37,635 nucleotides of DNA from Candidatus Eremiobacteraceae bacterium (lineage in GTDB: Bacteria; Vulcanimicrobiota; Vulcanimicrobiia; Eremiobacterales; Eremiobacteraceae): the NCBI GenBank assembly GCA_035710745.1, contig DASTCX010000034.1, positions 1 to 37,635 of the forward strand, in the 5' to 3' direction. Both the position numbers and the translations under genes were made by a program. Every line of letters begins with the position of its first letter. The stretch's first letter is position 1. The notes under the pieces were generated by a model. It was not told the origin of the DNA, ran no database searches, and saw nothing but the letters and a program-made list of their open reading frames with translations. This document shows positions 17,867 to 26,705 of this stretch, one piece after another.

Positions 17867-20496
17867 CGCGCCGTCCGGGCGCGCTTCACCTCGCCGTCGA
17901 CCTTCTTCGCATCGGCCTTGCGGAAGGCGAGCTCGCCGCGATCGACATCCGCGATTATCCGATCGCCATCGGTGAATTCGCCGCCGAGGATGCGCAATGC
18001 GAGCGGATCCACGATCTCCTTCTGCAACGCTCGCTTGAGCGGTCGCGCTCCGTACACCGGATCGTAGCCTTTGTGCGCGAGCAGCGCCTTCGCCTGATCG
18101 GTCAGCTCGAGTGTTATACCGCGTTCCGACATGCGTTTGGTCAGGCCGCGCAACTGGATATCGACGATGTGCTTGGTGTCCTCGAGCGTGAGGTTGCGGA
18201 AGATGATGATCTCGTCGAGCCGGTTGAGGAACTCGGGCCGGAAGTGCGTCTGCATCGCTTCCATGACGCGCGAGCGGATCGCCTGTTCGTCGCCCGCGAA
18301 CTCGGTGATGACCGACGAGCCGATATTGCTCGTCATGATGAGGACGGTGTTCTTGAAGTCGACGATGCGGCCTTGGCCATCGGTGAGCCGGCCGTCGTCG
18401 AGTATCTGGAGCATGACGTTGAAGACGTCCGGATGCGCTTTTTCGATCTCGTCGAAAAGCACGACCGAGTACGGCCGGCGTCGTACGGCTTCGGTCAGTT
18501 GGCCGCCTTCTTCGTACCCGACGTAGCCGGGCGGCGCTCCGATCATGCGCGCGACGGCGTGCTTCTCCATGTATTCGGACATGTCGATGCGGATCATCGC
18601 GCGCTCGTCGTCGAAGAGGAACGCCGCGAGGGCGCGCGCGAGCTCGGTCTTGCCGACGCCCGTCGGACCGAGGAAGACGAACGAGCCGAGCGGCCGGTTC
18701 GGATCTTGCAGTCCGGCACGTGCGCGACGCACGGCTGCCGCGACCGCCTTCACCGCCTCATTTTGGCCGACGACACGTTCGTGCAGCCTGTCCTCCATCT
18801 TGAGGAGCTTCTCGACGTCGCCTTCCAAGAGTTTCGTCACCGGAATGCCGGTCCAGCGCGCGACGATCTCGGCGATGTCGTGCTCGTCGACTTCCTCTTT
18901 GAACATCTTGCCGGCTTTGTCGTCGGCAGAGAGGCGCGATTCGATCTCCGCCATCTGTTTCTGGAGCCCCGGGATGACGCCATACTCGAGCTCCGAAGCG
19001 CGTGCGTAGTCAACGCTGTCCTTGGCTCGCTGGAGATCGGCCTTGGCGTTCTCGAGCTTCGCCTTGATGGCGCTCACCTCGCCGATGGCGCTCTTCTCCG
19101 CCTGCCACCGGGCGCGCAACTGATCCGCTTGTTCTTTGAGATCGGCGAGCTCTTTCTCGAGATCGGCCAATCGCCGCTTCGACGCGCCGTCCGTCTCCTT
19201 CTGGAGCGCGACTCGCTCGATCTCGAGCTGCATGCGGCGCCGCTCGACCTCGTCGAGCTCGACCGGCATCGAGTCCATCTCCATGCGCAGCTTGCTCGCC
19301 GCTTCGTCGACGAGATCGATCGCCTTATCAGGCAAGAAGCGATCGGCGATGTAGCGGTTCGAAAGGACGGCCGCGGCGACGAGCGCCGAGTCCTTGATCT
19401 TCACCCGATGGTGGACTTCATAACGTTCGCGAAGCCCACGCAATATCGAGATCGTGTCCTCGACGCTCGGCTCGCCCACCATGACGACCTGGAAACGCCG
19501 CTCGAGCGCTGCGTCCTTCTCGATATACTTGCGGTATTCGTCGAGCGTCGTCGCACCGATCGTGTGCAGCTCGCCTCTCGCGAGCATCGGCTTGAGCATG
19601 TTCGACGCGTCCATCGCACCTTCAGCGGCGCCGGCGCCGACGACGGTGTGGAGCTCGTCGATGAAGAGGATGATCTCGCCCTGGCTTTGCGCAATCTCTT
19701 TGAGGACGGCCTTGAGCCGGTCTTCGAACTCGCCGCGGTATTTCGCGCCGGCGATCAGCGAACCGAGATCGAGCGCGATGATGCGCCTGTCGCGCAGCCC
19801 TTCAGGCACGTCGCCGCGAACGATGCGAAGTGCGAGGCCCTCGACGATCGCGGTCTTGCCGACGCCCGGCTCGCCGATGAGTACCGGATTGTTCTTCGTG
19901 CGCCGCGATAGCACTTGGATGACCCGGCGGATCTCGTCATCTCGCCCGATGACCGGATCGACCTTGTTCTGGCGAGCGAGCTGGGTGAGATCGCGACCGT
20001 ACCGCTCGAGCGCCTGGTACTTGCCTTCCGGATTTTGATCGGTGATGCGCTGGCTGCCGCGGACGGTCGCAAGCGCTTTGAGGATTGAGTCCTTCGTCGC
20101 GCCGACATTCTTGAGGAGCGCGGCCGCCTCCGACTTGCCTTTCGTATCGGCGATGGCGAGCAGCAGATGCTCGGTCGAGATATAGTCGTCTTTGAACGTG
20201 ATCGCTTCGTCGCCGGCGCGCGTAAGAACGTCGTTCAGTTCCCGGCCGATGCGCGGCTCGCCGCCGCCGTAGACCTTCGGGCGTGCGTCGATCGCCGCCT
20301 GAAGCTGGTTCGTGAGCGACGCTACGTTGACGCCCATCTGTCGCAGGACGACCGCGGGGACGCCCTCGTCATCCGATATCAGCGCGAGCAGCAGGTGCTC
20401 GGAATCGATCTCGGGTGCGCCGTGGTCCTGTGCGATCTTTTGCGCGCCGATGACCGCCGCTTGCGCCCTTTCGGTGAGCTTGTTGAAATCCGCCAT
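17863..20496 (-). CDS. clpB: ATP-dependent chaperone ClpB
   Basis: A full-length 877-aa Hsp100 disaggregase that rescues aggregated proteins together with DnaK. An N-terminal double Clp repeat (about 1-150) precedes AAA+ module 1 with Walker A GEPGVGKT (208-215) and Walker B LFIDELH. The coiled-coil M domain (about 405-525) follows, then AAA+ module 2 with Walker A GPTGVGKT (610-617) and [12 protein letters not shown]. The C-terminal part contains [16 protein letters not shown]. The M domain distinguishes it from ClpA/ClpX, and no ClpP-recognition loop is obvious. I found no CIRCE element in the 84 bases upstream, which instead hold a palindromic repeat. It is followed by the methyltransferase gene with a 4-base overlap. 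Confidence 0.97.
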   Translation of the reverse strand: MADFNKLTERAQAAVIGAQKIAQDHGAPEIDSEHLLLALISDDEGVPAVVLRQMGVNVASLTNQLQAAIDARPKVYGGGEPRIGRELNDVLTRAGDEAITFKDDYISTEHLLLAIADTKGKSEAAALLKNVGATKDSILKALATVRGSQRITDQNPEGKYQALERYGRDLTQLARQNKVDPVIGRDDEIRRVIQVLSRRTKNNPVLIGEPGVGKTAIVEGLALRIVRGDVPEGLRDRRIIALDLGSLIAGAKYRGEFEDRLKAVLKEIAQSQGEIILFIDELHTVVGAGAAEGAMDASNMLKPMLARGELHTIGATTLDEYRKYIEKDAALERRFQVVMVGEPSVEDTISILRGLRERYEVHHRVKIKDSALVAAAVLSNRYIADRFLPDKAIDLVDEAASKLRMEMDSMPVELDEVERRRMQLEIERVALQKETDGASKRRLADLEKELADLKEQADQLRARWQAEKSAIGEVSAIKAKLENAKADLQRAKDSVDYARASELEYGVIPGLQKQMAEIESRLSADDKAGKMFKEEVDEHDIAEIVARWTGIPVTKLLEGDVEKLLKMEDRLHERVVGQNEAVKAVAAAVRRARAGLQDPNRPLGSFVFLGPTGVGKTELARALAAFLFDDERAMIRIDMSEYMEKHAVARMIGAPPGYVGYEEGGQLTEAVRRRPYSVVLFDEIEKAHPDVFNVMLQILDDGRLTDGQGRIVDFKNTVLIMTSNIGSSVITEFAGDEQAIRSRVMEAMQTHFRPEFLNRLDEIIIFRNLTLEDTKHIVDIQLRGLTKRMSERGITLELTDQAKALLAHKGYDPVYGARPLKRALQKEIVDPLALRILGGEFTDGDRIIADVDRGELAFRKADAKKVDGEVKRARTAR

Positions 20497-20550
20497 GAGG
20501 AGTCACGTGTTCGACCTGGGCCGCCTCGTCCTCTCCACCAAGAAAAGGGA

Positions 20551-20574
20551 GCGGTCGAGATTTATCTCGACCGC
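20551..20574. repeat. GGTCGA/TCGACC palindromic repeat upstream of clpB
   Basis: GCGGTCGAGAT (20551-20561) and ATCTCGACCGC (20564-20574) form an 11-base perfect palindrome with a 2-base centre. Read on the minus strand it continues into GCTCCCTTTTC, the flank also seen after the copies at 27439 and 27544. It lies between the clpB start and the lipoprotein stop, in the presumed 5' region of clpB. Confidence 0.75.
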
Positions 20575-20580
20575 CGCGGC

Positions 20581-21618
20581 CTAGTTCGGCAGCGTGTTGG
20601 GAATCGTCGTGAAGCCGTCCGGATGGCCTGTCACGTATGATCCCTCCGCCCGGCCGTCCGGGAAGCTGCTCTGAAGGATGAAGGTGAAGCTGCCGCTCAC
20701 ATCTTGGTCGCCGATGAATACCTCCGTCGAGTCGGCGCTGAGGCGAATCCCGCCAGAGCAGTTCGCGCCGAGGTCGTGCGCCTTGCCTGTCGCCTTTTCG
20801 TACGGCTTCGGGTACACGACCATCCGGCCTTCGATCCCACCGGCGCACTCGTCCGGGTTGTCGAGCGTCACGAGATCGTCCGTCTTCGGATCGATCGCCA
20901 GACCCGAATATCCGCCCGAGATCTTGAGCGCGAGCTCGAAGCACTGATGCGGTTCGGGTCCATTTGCGCCGTTCGGCATCTCGATGATGCGCGCGGCGAA
21001 TCTCGGCGTGAAAACGGCGACGAAGATATCACCCTCGTTGTCCGCCGCGATGCCATACGAGAGATCGATAAGCCCGCAACCGGAAAGATCGCGCGGATGT
21101 TGGCGATCGCCTCTTGGATACTCGACGACGGTGTCGGCTGGCCGCGTACTGTTGGTGACGAAGATGTTCTCGTTCTTGTCGATCGCCACGTCGAGTGCCG
21201 ACCCGAACGGGTCGGGAAGGGTCGTCTGCGCGGCGGTCGCGACGTTATAGAGGAGGACCGACGGGCCGCTCGTCGCGATCGCGACGACGTTGCCGTGCGC
21301 AGCGAGCGAAGTGAAGCCGAGACCGAGCGGACCTGAGATCGGCTGCGGGTTGCTACCGCCGCCCATCGTGATCGGCCACGCTTCAAGTTCACCGGTGTCG
21401 CCGCTGACCGCGATGATCGCGGGGCGCGTGAACGCAGATCGCACGTCCGGATGCGCCGCGAATGGCGCCGAGAGATTCAGGGCCGGCTGCCCGAAAGCCG
21501 GCGCTCGCGGGCCGGTGCCGATCGACGGGGTCGACGATGGCCCGGCCGAGCATGCGGCGACGAAAAGACCGACGACGCCGAACGCGAGCCTCGCGATCGG
21601 ATTGATGTGCTCTTGCAT
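20581..21618 (-). CDS. Propeller-type lipoprotein
   Basis: A 345-aa protein. ATG 21618 is chosen because GGGAGAG lies close upstream and it gives a lipoprotein signal (ARLAFGVVGLFVAAC, lipobox VAAC). A Ser/Pro-rich linker leads into a propeller-like repeat region with NHL/SMP-30-like strands: ALDVAIDKNENIFVTNSTRP, SYGIAADNEGDIFVAVF, YSGLAIDPKTDDLVTLDN and GGIRLSADSTEVFIGDQD. The function is unknown; extracytoplasmic binding is plausible. It resembles the 12748-13710 lipoprotein in design but not closely in sequence. Only 84 bases separate it from clpB downstream, so readthrough into clpB is possible. Confidence 0.78.
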   Translation of the reverse strand: MQEHINPIARLAFGVVGLFVAACSAGPSSTPSIGTGPRAPAFGQPALNLSAPFAAHPDVRSAFTRPAIIAVSGDTGELEAWPITMGGGSNPQPISGPLGLGFTSLAAHGNVVAIATSGPSVLLYNVATAAQTTLPDPFGSALDVAIDKNENIFVTNSTRPADTVVEYPRGDRQHPRDLSGCGLIDLSYGIAADNEGDIFVAVFTPRFAARIIEMPNGANGPEPHQCFELALKISGGYSGLAIDPKTDDLVTLDNPDECAGGIEGRMVVYPKPYEKATGKAHDLGANCSGGIRLSADSTEVFIGDQDVSGSFTFILQSSFPDGRAEGSYVTGHPDGFTTIPNTLPN

Positions 21619-21758
21619 GATGACTCTCCCGACAGGCCCTGTGCCAGTTACGATACAGCAGCGGGACTCCAAAAGCAAAGCCGCGGGGGCCGACTTATGA
21701 CGCAGGACCGGACTGACTGCCTCCGCCTAGCCGGCCGGTCTCCGGGCGTGATAACGGG

Positions 21759-21787
21759 TTGACGCCTCGGTGGCTCGGCGTTACAAT
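21759..21787 (+). promoter_or_regulatory. Sigma-70-type promoter of the pilin-like operon
   Basis: TTGACG (21759-21764) and TACAAT (21782-21787) are separated by exactly 17 bases. Five of six positions match consensus in each box. Transcription should start near 21794, about 33 bases before the TTG start proposed for the first pilin-operon gene. The GTG at 21770, which would give the longest reading frame, lies inside this promoter and so cannot be used from it. Confidence 0.72.
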
Positions 21788-21826
21788 TACGCCCACTTAT
21801 CGCTCTTCGTGTCGGAGCGGTCGATC

Positions 21827-23320
21827 TTGCGCATTCGCTTCATCAATGGCGGCGGCCGGCACACCCGTTCGAGGGCGCTCGCTGGGGCGTTGGCCATCCT
21901 CTCGTTCGTCGTCGTCGGCGGAATGGGGAACGAGGCCCAGGCCGCCTCGTCGCAGTCCTACGTGCCGGCGGTCCTCGCCTCGATGCACGACTTTCGCGGA
22001 CGCATCGACTACGTCGCCAAGCGAGACGACAACTCGGCCGTCGTCGACGGCACGCTCATCGTCGACGACCAAGGTTGGATCCTCGACGAGCGCACTCGAT
22101 CGTTCGAACTCCACGCGAATCCCAAATCCGCGAGCGTTCGATCGTCCGCCGGCGATTCGGTCACCGTCGACGATCTGTTCGGTTCCGACGCTTTATCGAA
22201 CGCATGGGCGCCACTGCTCGGCGAAAGCGCTGCGTCGACGCTCGTGAAGGCGGATAATCCTGGGTTGTGGGATAGCGGCGATCTTCGCGTCTTCCTCGAT
22301 CCAACCGGTTCGCAGGTCATCGGCTTCCGCGAGACTCGCGATAACGTGGCCTACACGCTCGACGAGTGGTGGGCGGTCGGACCGCTCGTGGTGCCGCATC
22401 GCATCCTGCGGTTGCGCGGGGGTGAGCCGTCCGTTTCGTATACGGTCAGCGACTATGTGATCCAACCCACCGTCGTAGGTCAGGGACGCGGTGCGACTCC
22501 CGCCGCCGGCCTTTCGCTAACGGAGCGATCTGTAGGCTTTGTGACCCTCGATGATGTGCCCATTTTCGACGTGACGTGGGCGCAGCGAGCGGCGGCGATC
22601 GCTTTTGCGCTGCTCGTGCTCGCCCTCGGCATCGTCGCATGGTCGAGGCGCGATGCGCTGATCGGCGCGTTGTGCGTGCGGATGGCACGCGACCCGCGCG
22701 GCTGGCGCACTGCAGGCGTCTCTGTGTTCGTCGAACCCGACGGCACGATGACGGTCGACGGCAGCCGCTATCGCGTCGGGCCGCACTTCTTCAATCGCGC
22801 CGCGCTGGTCCAACGATCCGTCTTGTTCGTCCGCGTCAGCTCGCCGGCCGTGCCGCACGTCGTCATCCTGCCGCGAAAGTTCACGCGCATCGAACTCGGG
22901 CTTGCGGTTCGGGGATCGCGGAAGCGCGTCGCCGGATTCACTCTCATCGAGACCATGGTGGCGACCGCGCTGTTCGCGGGCGTCGTGCTGCTTGCCGTCT
23001 ATCCGGCGATCGCCGCCGTCGCTCGCGCCGATGCGATGGCCAGCAAGCGCGCCGAGGCTGTTGTCCTCGCGTCGAACGCGCTCGCCGACGAAGAAGCGGC
23101 GAGTGCGTACGATACGAACGGATCGTTCGGGAAGACGACGACCACCGTCGATGGCCTCACGACGATCGTAACCGTCTCGCCCGGAACGATCCGCGACGAG
23201 AGCGATCTCGACGTCGTCGTCACGGACGGTAACGGCGACGTCCTCGCGCACGTCGTCAGTTGGCTCGGCGTCGCGGTCGGTGCGCCGCCGAGTTCGAGCG
23301 GAGGACCGCCGCAGCAATGA
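21827..23320 (+). CDS. Type IV pilin-like protein fused to a large exported N-terminal domain
   Basis: A 497-aa product if started at TTG 21827, which has GGAG nine bases upstream and follows the promoter correctly. It then begins with a Sec-type signal peptide (ALAGALAILSFVVVGG, cleavage near AQA-AS). Residues about 40-240 form a beta-rich domain reminiscent of LolA-like folds. A transmembrane segment (AAAIAFALLVLALGIVAW, about 258-276) and a cytoplasmic segment with RDPRGW...VEPDGTMTVDG follow. Then comes a class III pilin motif RKRVAGFTLIETMVATALFA, with the cleavage glycine at residue 370 and Glu at mature position 5. An internal GTG at 22850 could start a separate pilin with a 28-residue leader. 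PilV-like in position and order. Confidence 0.72.
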   Translation: MRIRFINGGGRHTRSRALAGALAILSFVVVGGMGNEAQAASSQSYVPAVLASMHDFRGRIDYVAKRDDNSAVVDGTLIVDDQGWILDERTRSFELHANPKSASVRSSAGDSVTVDDLFGSDALSNAWAPLLGESAASTLVKADNPGLWDSGDLRVFLDPTGSQVIGFRETRDNVAYTLDEWWAVGPLVVPHRILRLRGGEPSVSYTVSDYVIQPTVVGQGRGATPAAGLSLTERSVGFVTLDDVPIFDVTWAQRAAAIAFALLVLALGIVAWSRRDALIGALCVRMARDPRGWRTAGVSVFVEPDGTMTVDGSRYRVGPHFFNRAALVQRSVLFVRVSSPAVPHVVILPRKFTRIELGLAVRGSRKRVAGFTLIETMVATALFAGVVLLAVYPAIAAVARADAMASKRAEAVVLASNALADEEAASAYDTNGSFGKTTTTVDGLTTIVTVSPGTIRDESDLDVVVTDGNGDVLAHVVSWLGVAVGAPPSSSGGPPQQ

Positions 23321-24021
23321 TCGCGCATGTGGAGTATCGTTGCACAAAGGACCGCGGCGTCGCGCTCATCAGCGTGTTGTTCTCTATCGTGCTCTTGCTC
23401 GCGCTCGTCGCTGTGCTCGTCGACATCGGCACGTTGCGTCTGCAGCGTACGACTGCCGATCTGTTCTCGCTCCAGGCGCTCGCGGGGGCGGACGGCGGTA
23501 CGGCGTGGGTCCGAGCGGAGCTCGATCAAGAGCATGGAGATCTCGGTGCGACGCAAACAAAGATCGGGGCGACCCAGGGCAAACGACGTTTCGTCATCGA
23601 TGACCATACGTACGTCGTCGCGACCGAGTCAATCGTCCAGAATTCTTCCGGCCAGGAGAACGACCACGTCGACGACGATGTGCAGACGAACCTTCCTGTC
23701 CCCGAACAAGTCGCGCAAGTTGAGTCATCTGCGGCTGTCTACGCCGACGGCGTTGTGGTCGCTCGCCGCGACACGAGCGTCCTGATTCGCGTATTCCCCG
23801 CGTCACCTTATTCCGAAGTCGTCGGGTACGTCGATGACGCGAGCGCGGTCGGCGTCGACAGTCCGGGCGATGCGGCGGGACAGGAGCATGCACTCGATAC
23901 GACCGATCTCGTCGTCCACTCCTACCAGTTCAACGGCTCGCTTATCCTCAAGGGCCAAGACGTATTCAAGACGCAGAAATGGTCCGACGGCAACACCTCC
24001 GGCTCGGGACCGCTGCCGTGA
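23317..24021 (+). CDS. PilX/GspK-like minor pilin
   Basis: A 234-aa product starting at ATG 23317, which overlaps the previous stop (ATGA). After a short basic leader (MIAHVEYRCTKDRG) comes a hydrophobic pilin-like helix VALISVLFSIVLLLALVAVL. Cleavage after Gly14 is expected. Mature position 5 is serine instead of the usual glutamate, which fits GspK/PilX-type tip subunits that lack Glu5. A helical stretch (QRTTADLFSLQALAGADGG) and a beta-rich C-terminal domain follow. The gene is sandwiched between two other pilin-like genes with 4-base overlaps, so the products probably act in one pseudopilus tip complex. Confidence 0.72.
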   Translation: MIAHVEYRCTKDRGVALISVLFSIVLLLALVAVLVDIGTLRLQRTTADLFSLQALAGADGGTAWVRAELDQEHGDLGATQTKIGATQGKRRFVIDDHTYVVATESIVQNSSGQENDHVDDDVQTNLPVPEQVAQVESSAAVYADGVVVARRDTSVLIRVFPASPYSEVVGYVDDASAVGVDSPGDAAGQEHALDTTDLVVHSYQFNGSLILKGQDVFKTQKWSDGNTSGSGPLP

Positions 24022-24548
24022 ATCGTGCGACCCTGATCAACATCCGCGCTTTCACAACGCTCGAGCTGCTTGTCGCCTGTTCCATCCTGACCGTGCTCGC
24101 GCTCGTCGCCCTATTGCCGCGCTACGTGGAGTACGCCCGCGCGCGACAAGTCGGCGACGCGGCGTCGATCCTTTCGCAAGACATGGCCTACCTCGAACGC
24201 TTCGCGCAGAACAGCGAGCCGTTCGAGGGAGCGACGATTGAGATCGACTCCGCAGATCCTTTGGAGTATACGTGCTACAGCGGACGTCCGAGCGGCTTGG
24301 ATCCGTTGTCGCACATCCGCTCGGCGCTCTTCGTGCGTTCGTTCCCCGATGTCGCAGTAGCTTCGGGGCCGCTTCACCGCGGCAGCCCGTTCCTATTCGC
24401 CCACAATGGGAGCGTCCAATATGTGGATCACGGACAGTGGGCCGATCAGCATCTAGTCGTGACGGTCGAGCTGCGCTCGCGCGTCGATGATTCGAGAACG
24501 AGCGATGTCGTCGTCAACCCGTTCACGGGTGGCATCTCGACGCCCTGA
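24018..24548 (+). CDS. Type IV pilin-like (pseudopilin) protein
   Basis: A 176-aa product from GTG 24018, overlapping the previous stop (GTGA). The leader MNRATLINIRA precedes FTTLELLVACSILTVLALVA, a pilin N-terminal helix with Glu at mature position 5. The residue before the cleavage site is alanine, whereas prepilin peptidases normally need glycine; some substrates with alanine there are processed, but often less efficiently. The C-terminal domain resembles GspH/FimT-type minor pilins in size. It is the third gene of the pilin-like operon; no assembly ATPase or platform gene lies in the window. Confidence 0.72.
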   Translation: MNRATLINIRAFTTLELLVACSILTVLALVALLPRYVEYARARQVGDAASILSQDMAYLERFAQNSEPFEGATIEIDSADPLEYTCYSGRPSGLDPLSHIRSALFVRSFPDVAVASGPLHRGSPFLFAHNGSVQYVDHGQWADQHLVVTVELRSRVDDSRTSDVVVNPFTGGISTP

Positions 24549-24623
24549 CCTATCGGCACGTCCGTTATGAGCGAATGGCCGCGATAGGCCCGAGCCCACG
24601 CATCCGCGAAATTCGCCTCTGGT

Positions 24624-25391
24624 ATGAATGTAGTACACGCCATTCTTTGTTCGGCGGTGTTGTTGTTTTCGCTTGTCATGGTGGGGCCGGCCCGCGCTGC
24701 GTCTGATTGCGGATTCAATCTCGATTACGCGGAGTTGATCGCTATCGGCGCTGCCCACCGCGAAGCGTTGTATCTCGTAACTTTCACTTCAGAGAGCTCC
24801 GCGAATCGTCGCGTTTTTCCGATCGTTTTTCATCTCACGGGCGGCACGGACGCAGGCGTGACCACAGCCTTCGATGCCGAACAGGTCACCGCGGCGGCAG
24901 GCAAGAGTTGGGATTCGGCAGCGTTCCTGGTGGTGTTTCCCTCACCGGGCATTCGGTGGTTCACCCTGGACAGTGTCGCAGTCGGAACGACCTCGACAAT
25001 TTGTGCAGAGGATGACAGATACGTCCTTCCTGAGGCATTGTGCTCGACAGACGGCACGTTCGATGACGCGGCGTCGGCACCGGGCCCGCTCCCGATCGCC
25101 ATGGTCTTCGAGCCTCCGGCTTTTATCTATAAGATTGCGCCACACTATCCCGATGATGCCAAGGACCAACACCTTCAAGGCGATGTGACCGTGGCTGTCA
25201 CCATCGACGCAACAGGTAAGACCACCGACGCGATGGTGGTCACTGGCTCGGGCTATCGCTACCTGGATGACGCCGCTCTTGCCGCTGCGCGGGGTTCCGG
25301 ATTCGGACCGTTCATCATGCCGGTCGCGCTCGGAATCAAGCCAGCAGCGATACGGTTCGTGATAATCTATAGTTTTAGGCTCGACGAGTAA
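24624..25391 (+). CDS. Exported protein with TonB C-terminal domain (copy 1)
   Basis: A 255-aa product with a cleavable signal peptide (MNVVHAILCSAVLLFSLVMV, cleavage near ARA-AS). An N-terminal domain of about 125 residues contains two or three cysteines (CGFNLDYAELIAIG, STICAEDD, EALCSTDG). The C-terminal 90 residues match the TonB C-terminal fold: APHYPDDAKDQHLQGDVTVA, then VTIDATGKTTDAMVVTGSG and LDDAALAAAR. Classical TonB is anchored by an uncleaved N-terminal helix and has a proline-rich spacer; both are missing here, so energy transduction is unlikely. A paralogue follows 23 bases later. No ExbB or ExbD is nearby. The role is unknown. Confidence 0.8.
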   Translation: MNVVHAILCSAVLLFSLVMVGPARAASDCGFNLDYAELIAIGAAHREALYLVTFTSESSANRRVFPIVFHLTGGTDAGVTTAFDAEQVTAAAGKSWDSAAFLVVFPSPGIRWFTLDSVAVGTTSTICAEDDRYVLPEALCSTDGTFDDAASAPGPLPIAMVFEPPAFIYKIAPHYPDDAKDQHLQGDVTVAVTIDATGKTTDAMVVTGSGYRYLDDAALAAARGSGFGPFIMPVALGIKPAAIRFVIIYSFRLDE

Positions 25392-25414
25392 TAGTTGTCG
25401 GCAAAGGGGTGCTT

Positions 25415-26206
25415 GTGAATCGACGGCGGTTGAGGATGAACGCCATTTATGCCGGCATGGCCTTAACAGTCGCAGTCTTCACGTGGAACCTACCCGCCAT
25501 CGCCGCCTCGGCTCCGATGCCCCCGCCATGCAAAGCGTCGATCGCGCTCGCTGAGCTCGCGGCGATCGGCACGACACACCGATACGCGGAGTACGTCCTC
25601 TTCTTCGTCCCTGCAAAAGGTGTCAAGGGCGATCTGACGATCCACTTCACAGCGAGCACCGACGCCGGTACGTCGACGCCCCTGGTCGTAACGGGCCTCC
25701 AGGCAGGGTCGAGCGAGCGCGAGCGGGGCGAGGAAGCCGTAATCGTCGTGGCTCCCGCGGCGGGCTTAAGGACGTTCGCCGTCGACAGCATCGACACGGC
25801 GACAGGGGGCCAGACCTGCTCGAACGTCTCCTTCACCCTGTCGACGCTCACGTACTCGACGACCTTCTCCTTCGATGACACCGCTTCGTGGGTCGCGCTC
25901 GGCAAGCCGACAATCCTCTCTCTTTCCGACGCGAACTTCAAGAGCCGGATTTATCCGAATTATCCTGACATGGCCAAGGAGGAGAATATCCAAGGTGACG
26001 TTACGGTCGCCGTCGTCATCGGCGAGGATGGTGGCGTGGAGGAGGCATGGGTCAAAGATTCGTCAGGCAGCGCCGATTTGGACGGCGCAGCCGTGACGGC
26101 TGCGAAGCAGTCGATTTTTGCAGCTGCTCATCTCCCGGCGGCCTACGGTGGCGTCGCGGTCGGCTCGATCTACTACATCGTTTACAGCTTCAGGTTGGAT
26201 CAATAG
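25415..26206 (+). CDS. Exported protein with TonB C-terminal domain (copy 2)
   Basis: A 263-aa paralogue of the preceding product. GTG 25415 is chosen because AAAGGGG ends 5 bases upstream; GTG 25409 and ATG 25436 are alternatives. The signal peptide (AGMALTVAVFTWNLPAIAA) is followed by the same N-terminal pattern (CKASIALAELAAIGTTHRYA, compare CGFNLDYAELIAIGAAHREA in copy 1). The TonB C-terminal domain reads YPNYPDMAKEENIQGDVTVA and GGVEEAWVKDSSGSADLDGA, ending IVYSFRLDQ (copy 1 ends IIYSFRLDE). The pair clearly arose by tandem duplication and has diverged considerably. It is followed by the convergent cupin gene. Confidence 0.8.
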   Translation: MNRRRLRMNAIYAGMALTVAVFTWNLPAIAASAPMPPPCKASIALAELAAIGTTHRYAEYVLFFVPAKGVKGDLTIHFTASTDAGTSTPLVVTGLQAGSSERERGEEAVIVVAPAAGLRTFAVDSIDTATGGQTCSNVSFTLSTLTYSTTFSFDDTASWVALGKPTILSLSDANFKSRIYPNYPDMAKEENIQGDVTVAVVIGEDGGVEEAWVKDSSGSADLDGAAVTAAKQSIFAAAHLPAAYGGVAVGSIYYIVYSFRLDQ

Positions 26207-26234
26207 GTTCGACCTTCGATGAGGCGGTGGGCCG

Positions 26235-26612
26235 CTAGTCGCCGGTAGGGACGATTCCGATCGATTCGACCATCAAGACGACCGACCGCTGCGGGGAGCG
26301 CGGCCGGTGCATCGTATCCCTTGGAACCGTGAAGCCCTCGTGCTGGCGCAGGGTGATCGTCTCTTGTCCCTCGACGTCGAGCGAGAACTCACCCTCGAGC
26401 ACGAGGAAGAACTCGTCCTGATCGACGTGTTTGTGCCACGGGAATTCGCCTTCGAATATCCCGAGCCGCACGACGGCGTCGTTGACGGTCGTCAGGGTCT
26501 GGTTGAACCACGGGGCGTTCGCAGCAGCTTCGGCCGGAATGTCGACGAGGCGCAACATCCCGTACTTGACGTCTTCATTGTTCCGGAAGTTCGGGGGCAG
26601 CGTTGATTGCAT
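26235..26612 (-). CDS. Small cupin-domain protein
   Basis: A 125-aa single-domain cupin. Cupin motif 1 is WHKHVDQDEFFLVLEGEF, with two His and the following Glu as probable metal ligands. Motif 2 is HEGFTVPRDTMHRP, with the distal His. ATG 26612 is preferred because GGAG lies 7 bases upstream; ATG 26651 would add 13 basic residues. The order EVKYG...W-x-KH resembles small cupins thought to act as isomerases or dioxygenase-like enzymes, but no reaction can be assigned. It lies downstream of dnaE2 on the opposite side from the SOS genes and is not obviously part of their operon. Confidence 0.85.
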   Translation of the reverse strand: MQSTLPPNFRNNEDVKYGMLRLVDIPAEAAANAPWFNQTLTTVNDAVVRLGIFEGEFPWHKHVDQDEFFLVLEGEFSLDVEGQETITLRQHEGFTVPRDTMHRPRSPQRSVVLMVESIGIVPTGD

Positions 26613-26705
26613 CGGGCATCTCCATCGTCTCGAGCCGATATGCTTTACCATAGACGCTCGAAATCCAAGTTTCCTTTGAGCAAAAGATTGTCGACGCTCG
26701 GGATT

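Noticed and set aside
17536-19911. A 791-codon open frame on the plus strand opposite clpB
   Set aside because: It is a codon-bias shadow of clpB in high-GC DNA. The translated product is rich in Arg, Asp, Glu and Leu without recognisable domains, while clpB is complete and strongly conserved on the other strand.
20505-20516. Second LexA box (CGAACACGTG on the minus strand) before clpB
   Set aside because: Only one half-site is present; the matching GTTCG half is missing.
20497-20580. CIRCE/HrcA or sigma-32-type promoter upstream of clpB
   Set aside because: No TTAGCACTC-N9-GAGTGCTAA and no sigma-32-like boxes are visible; the gap holds only the palindromic repeat and unremarkable sequence.
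24549-24588. Inverted repeat CCTATCG/CGATAGG after the pilin operon as a terminator
   Set aside because: Seven-base arms are 26 bases apart and no T-run follows, so it is not convincing as a terminator.
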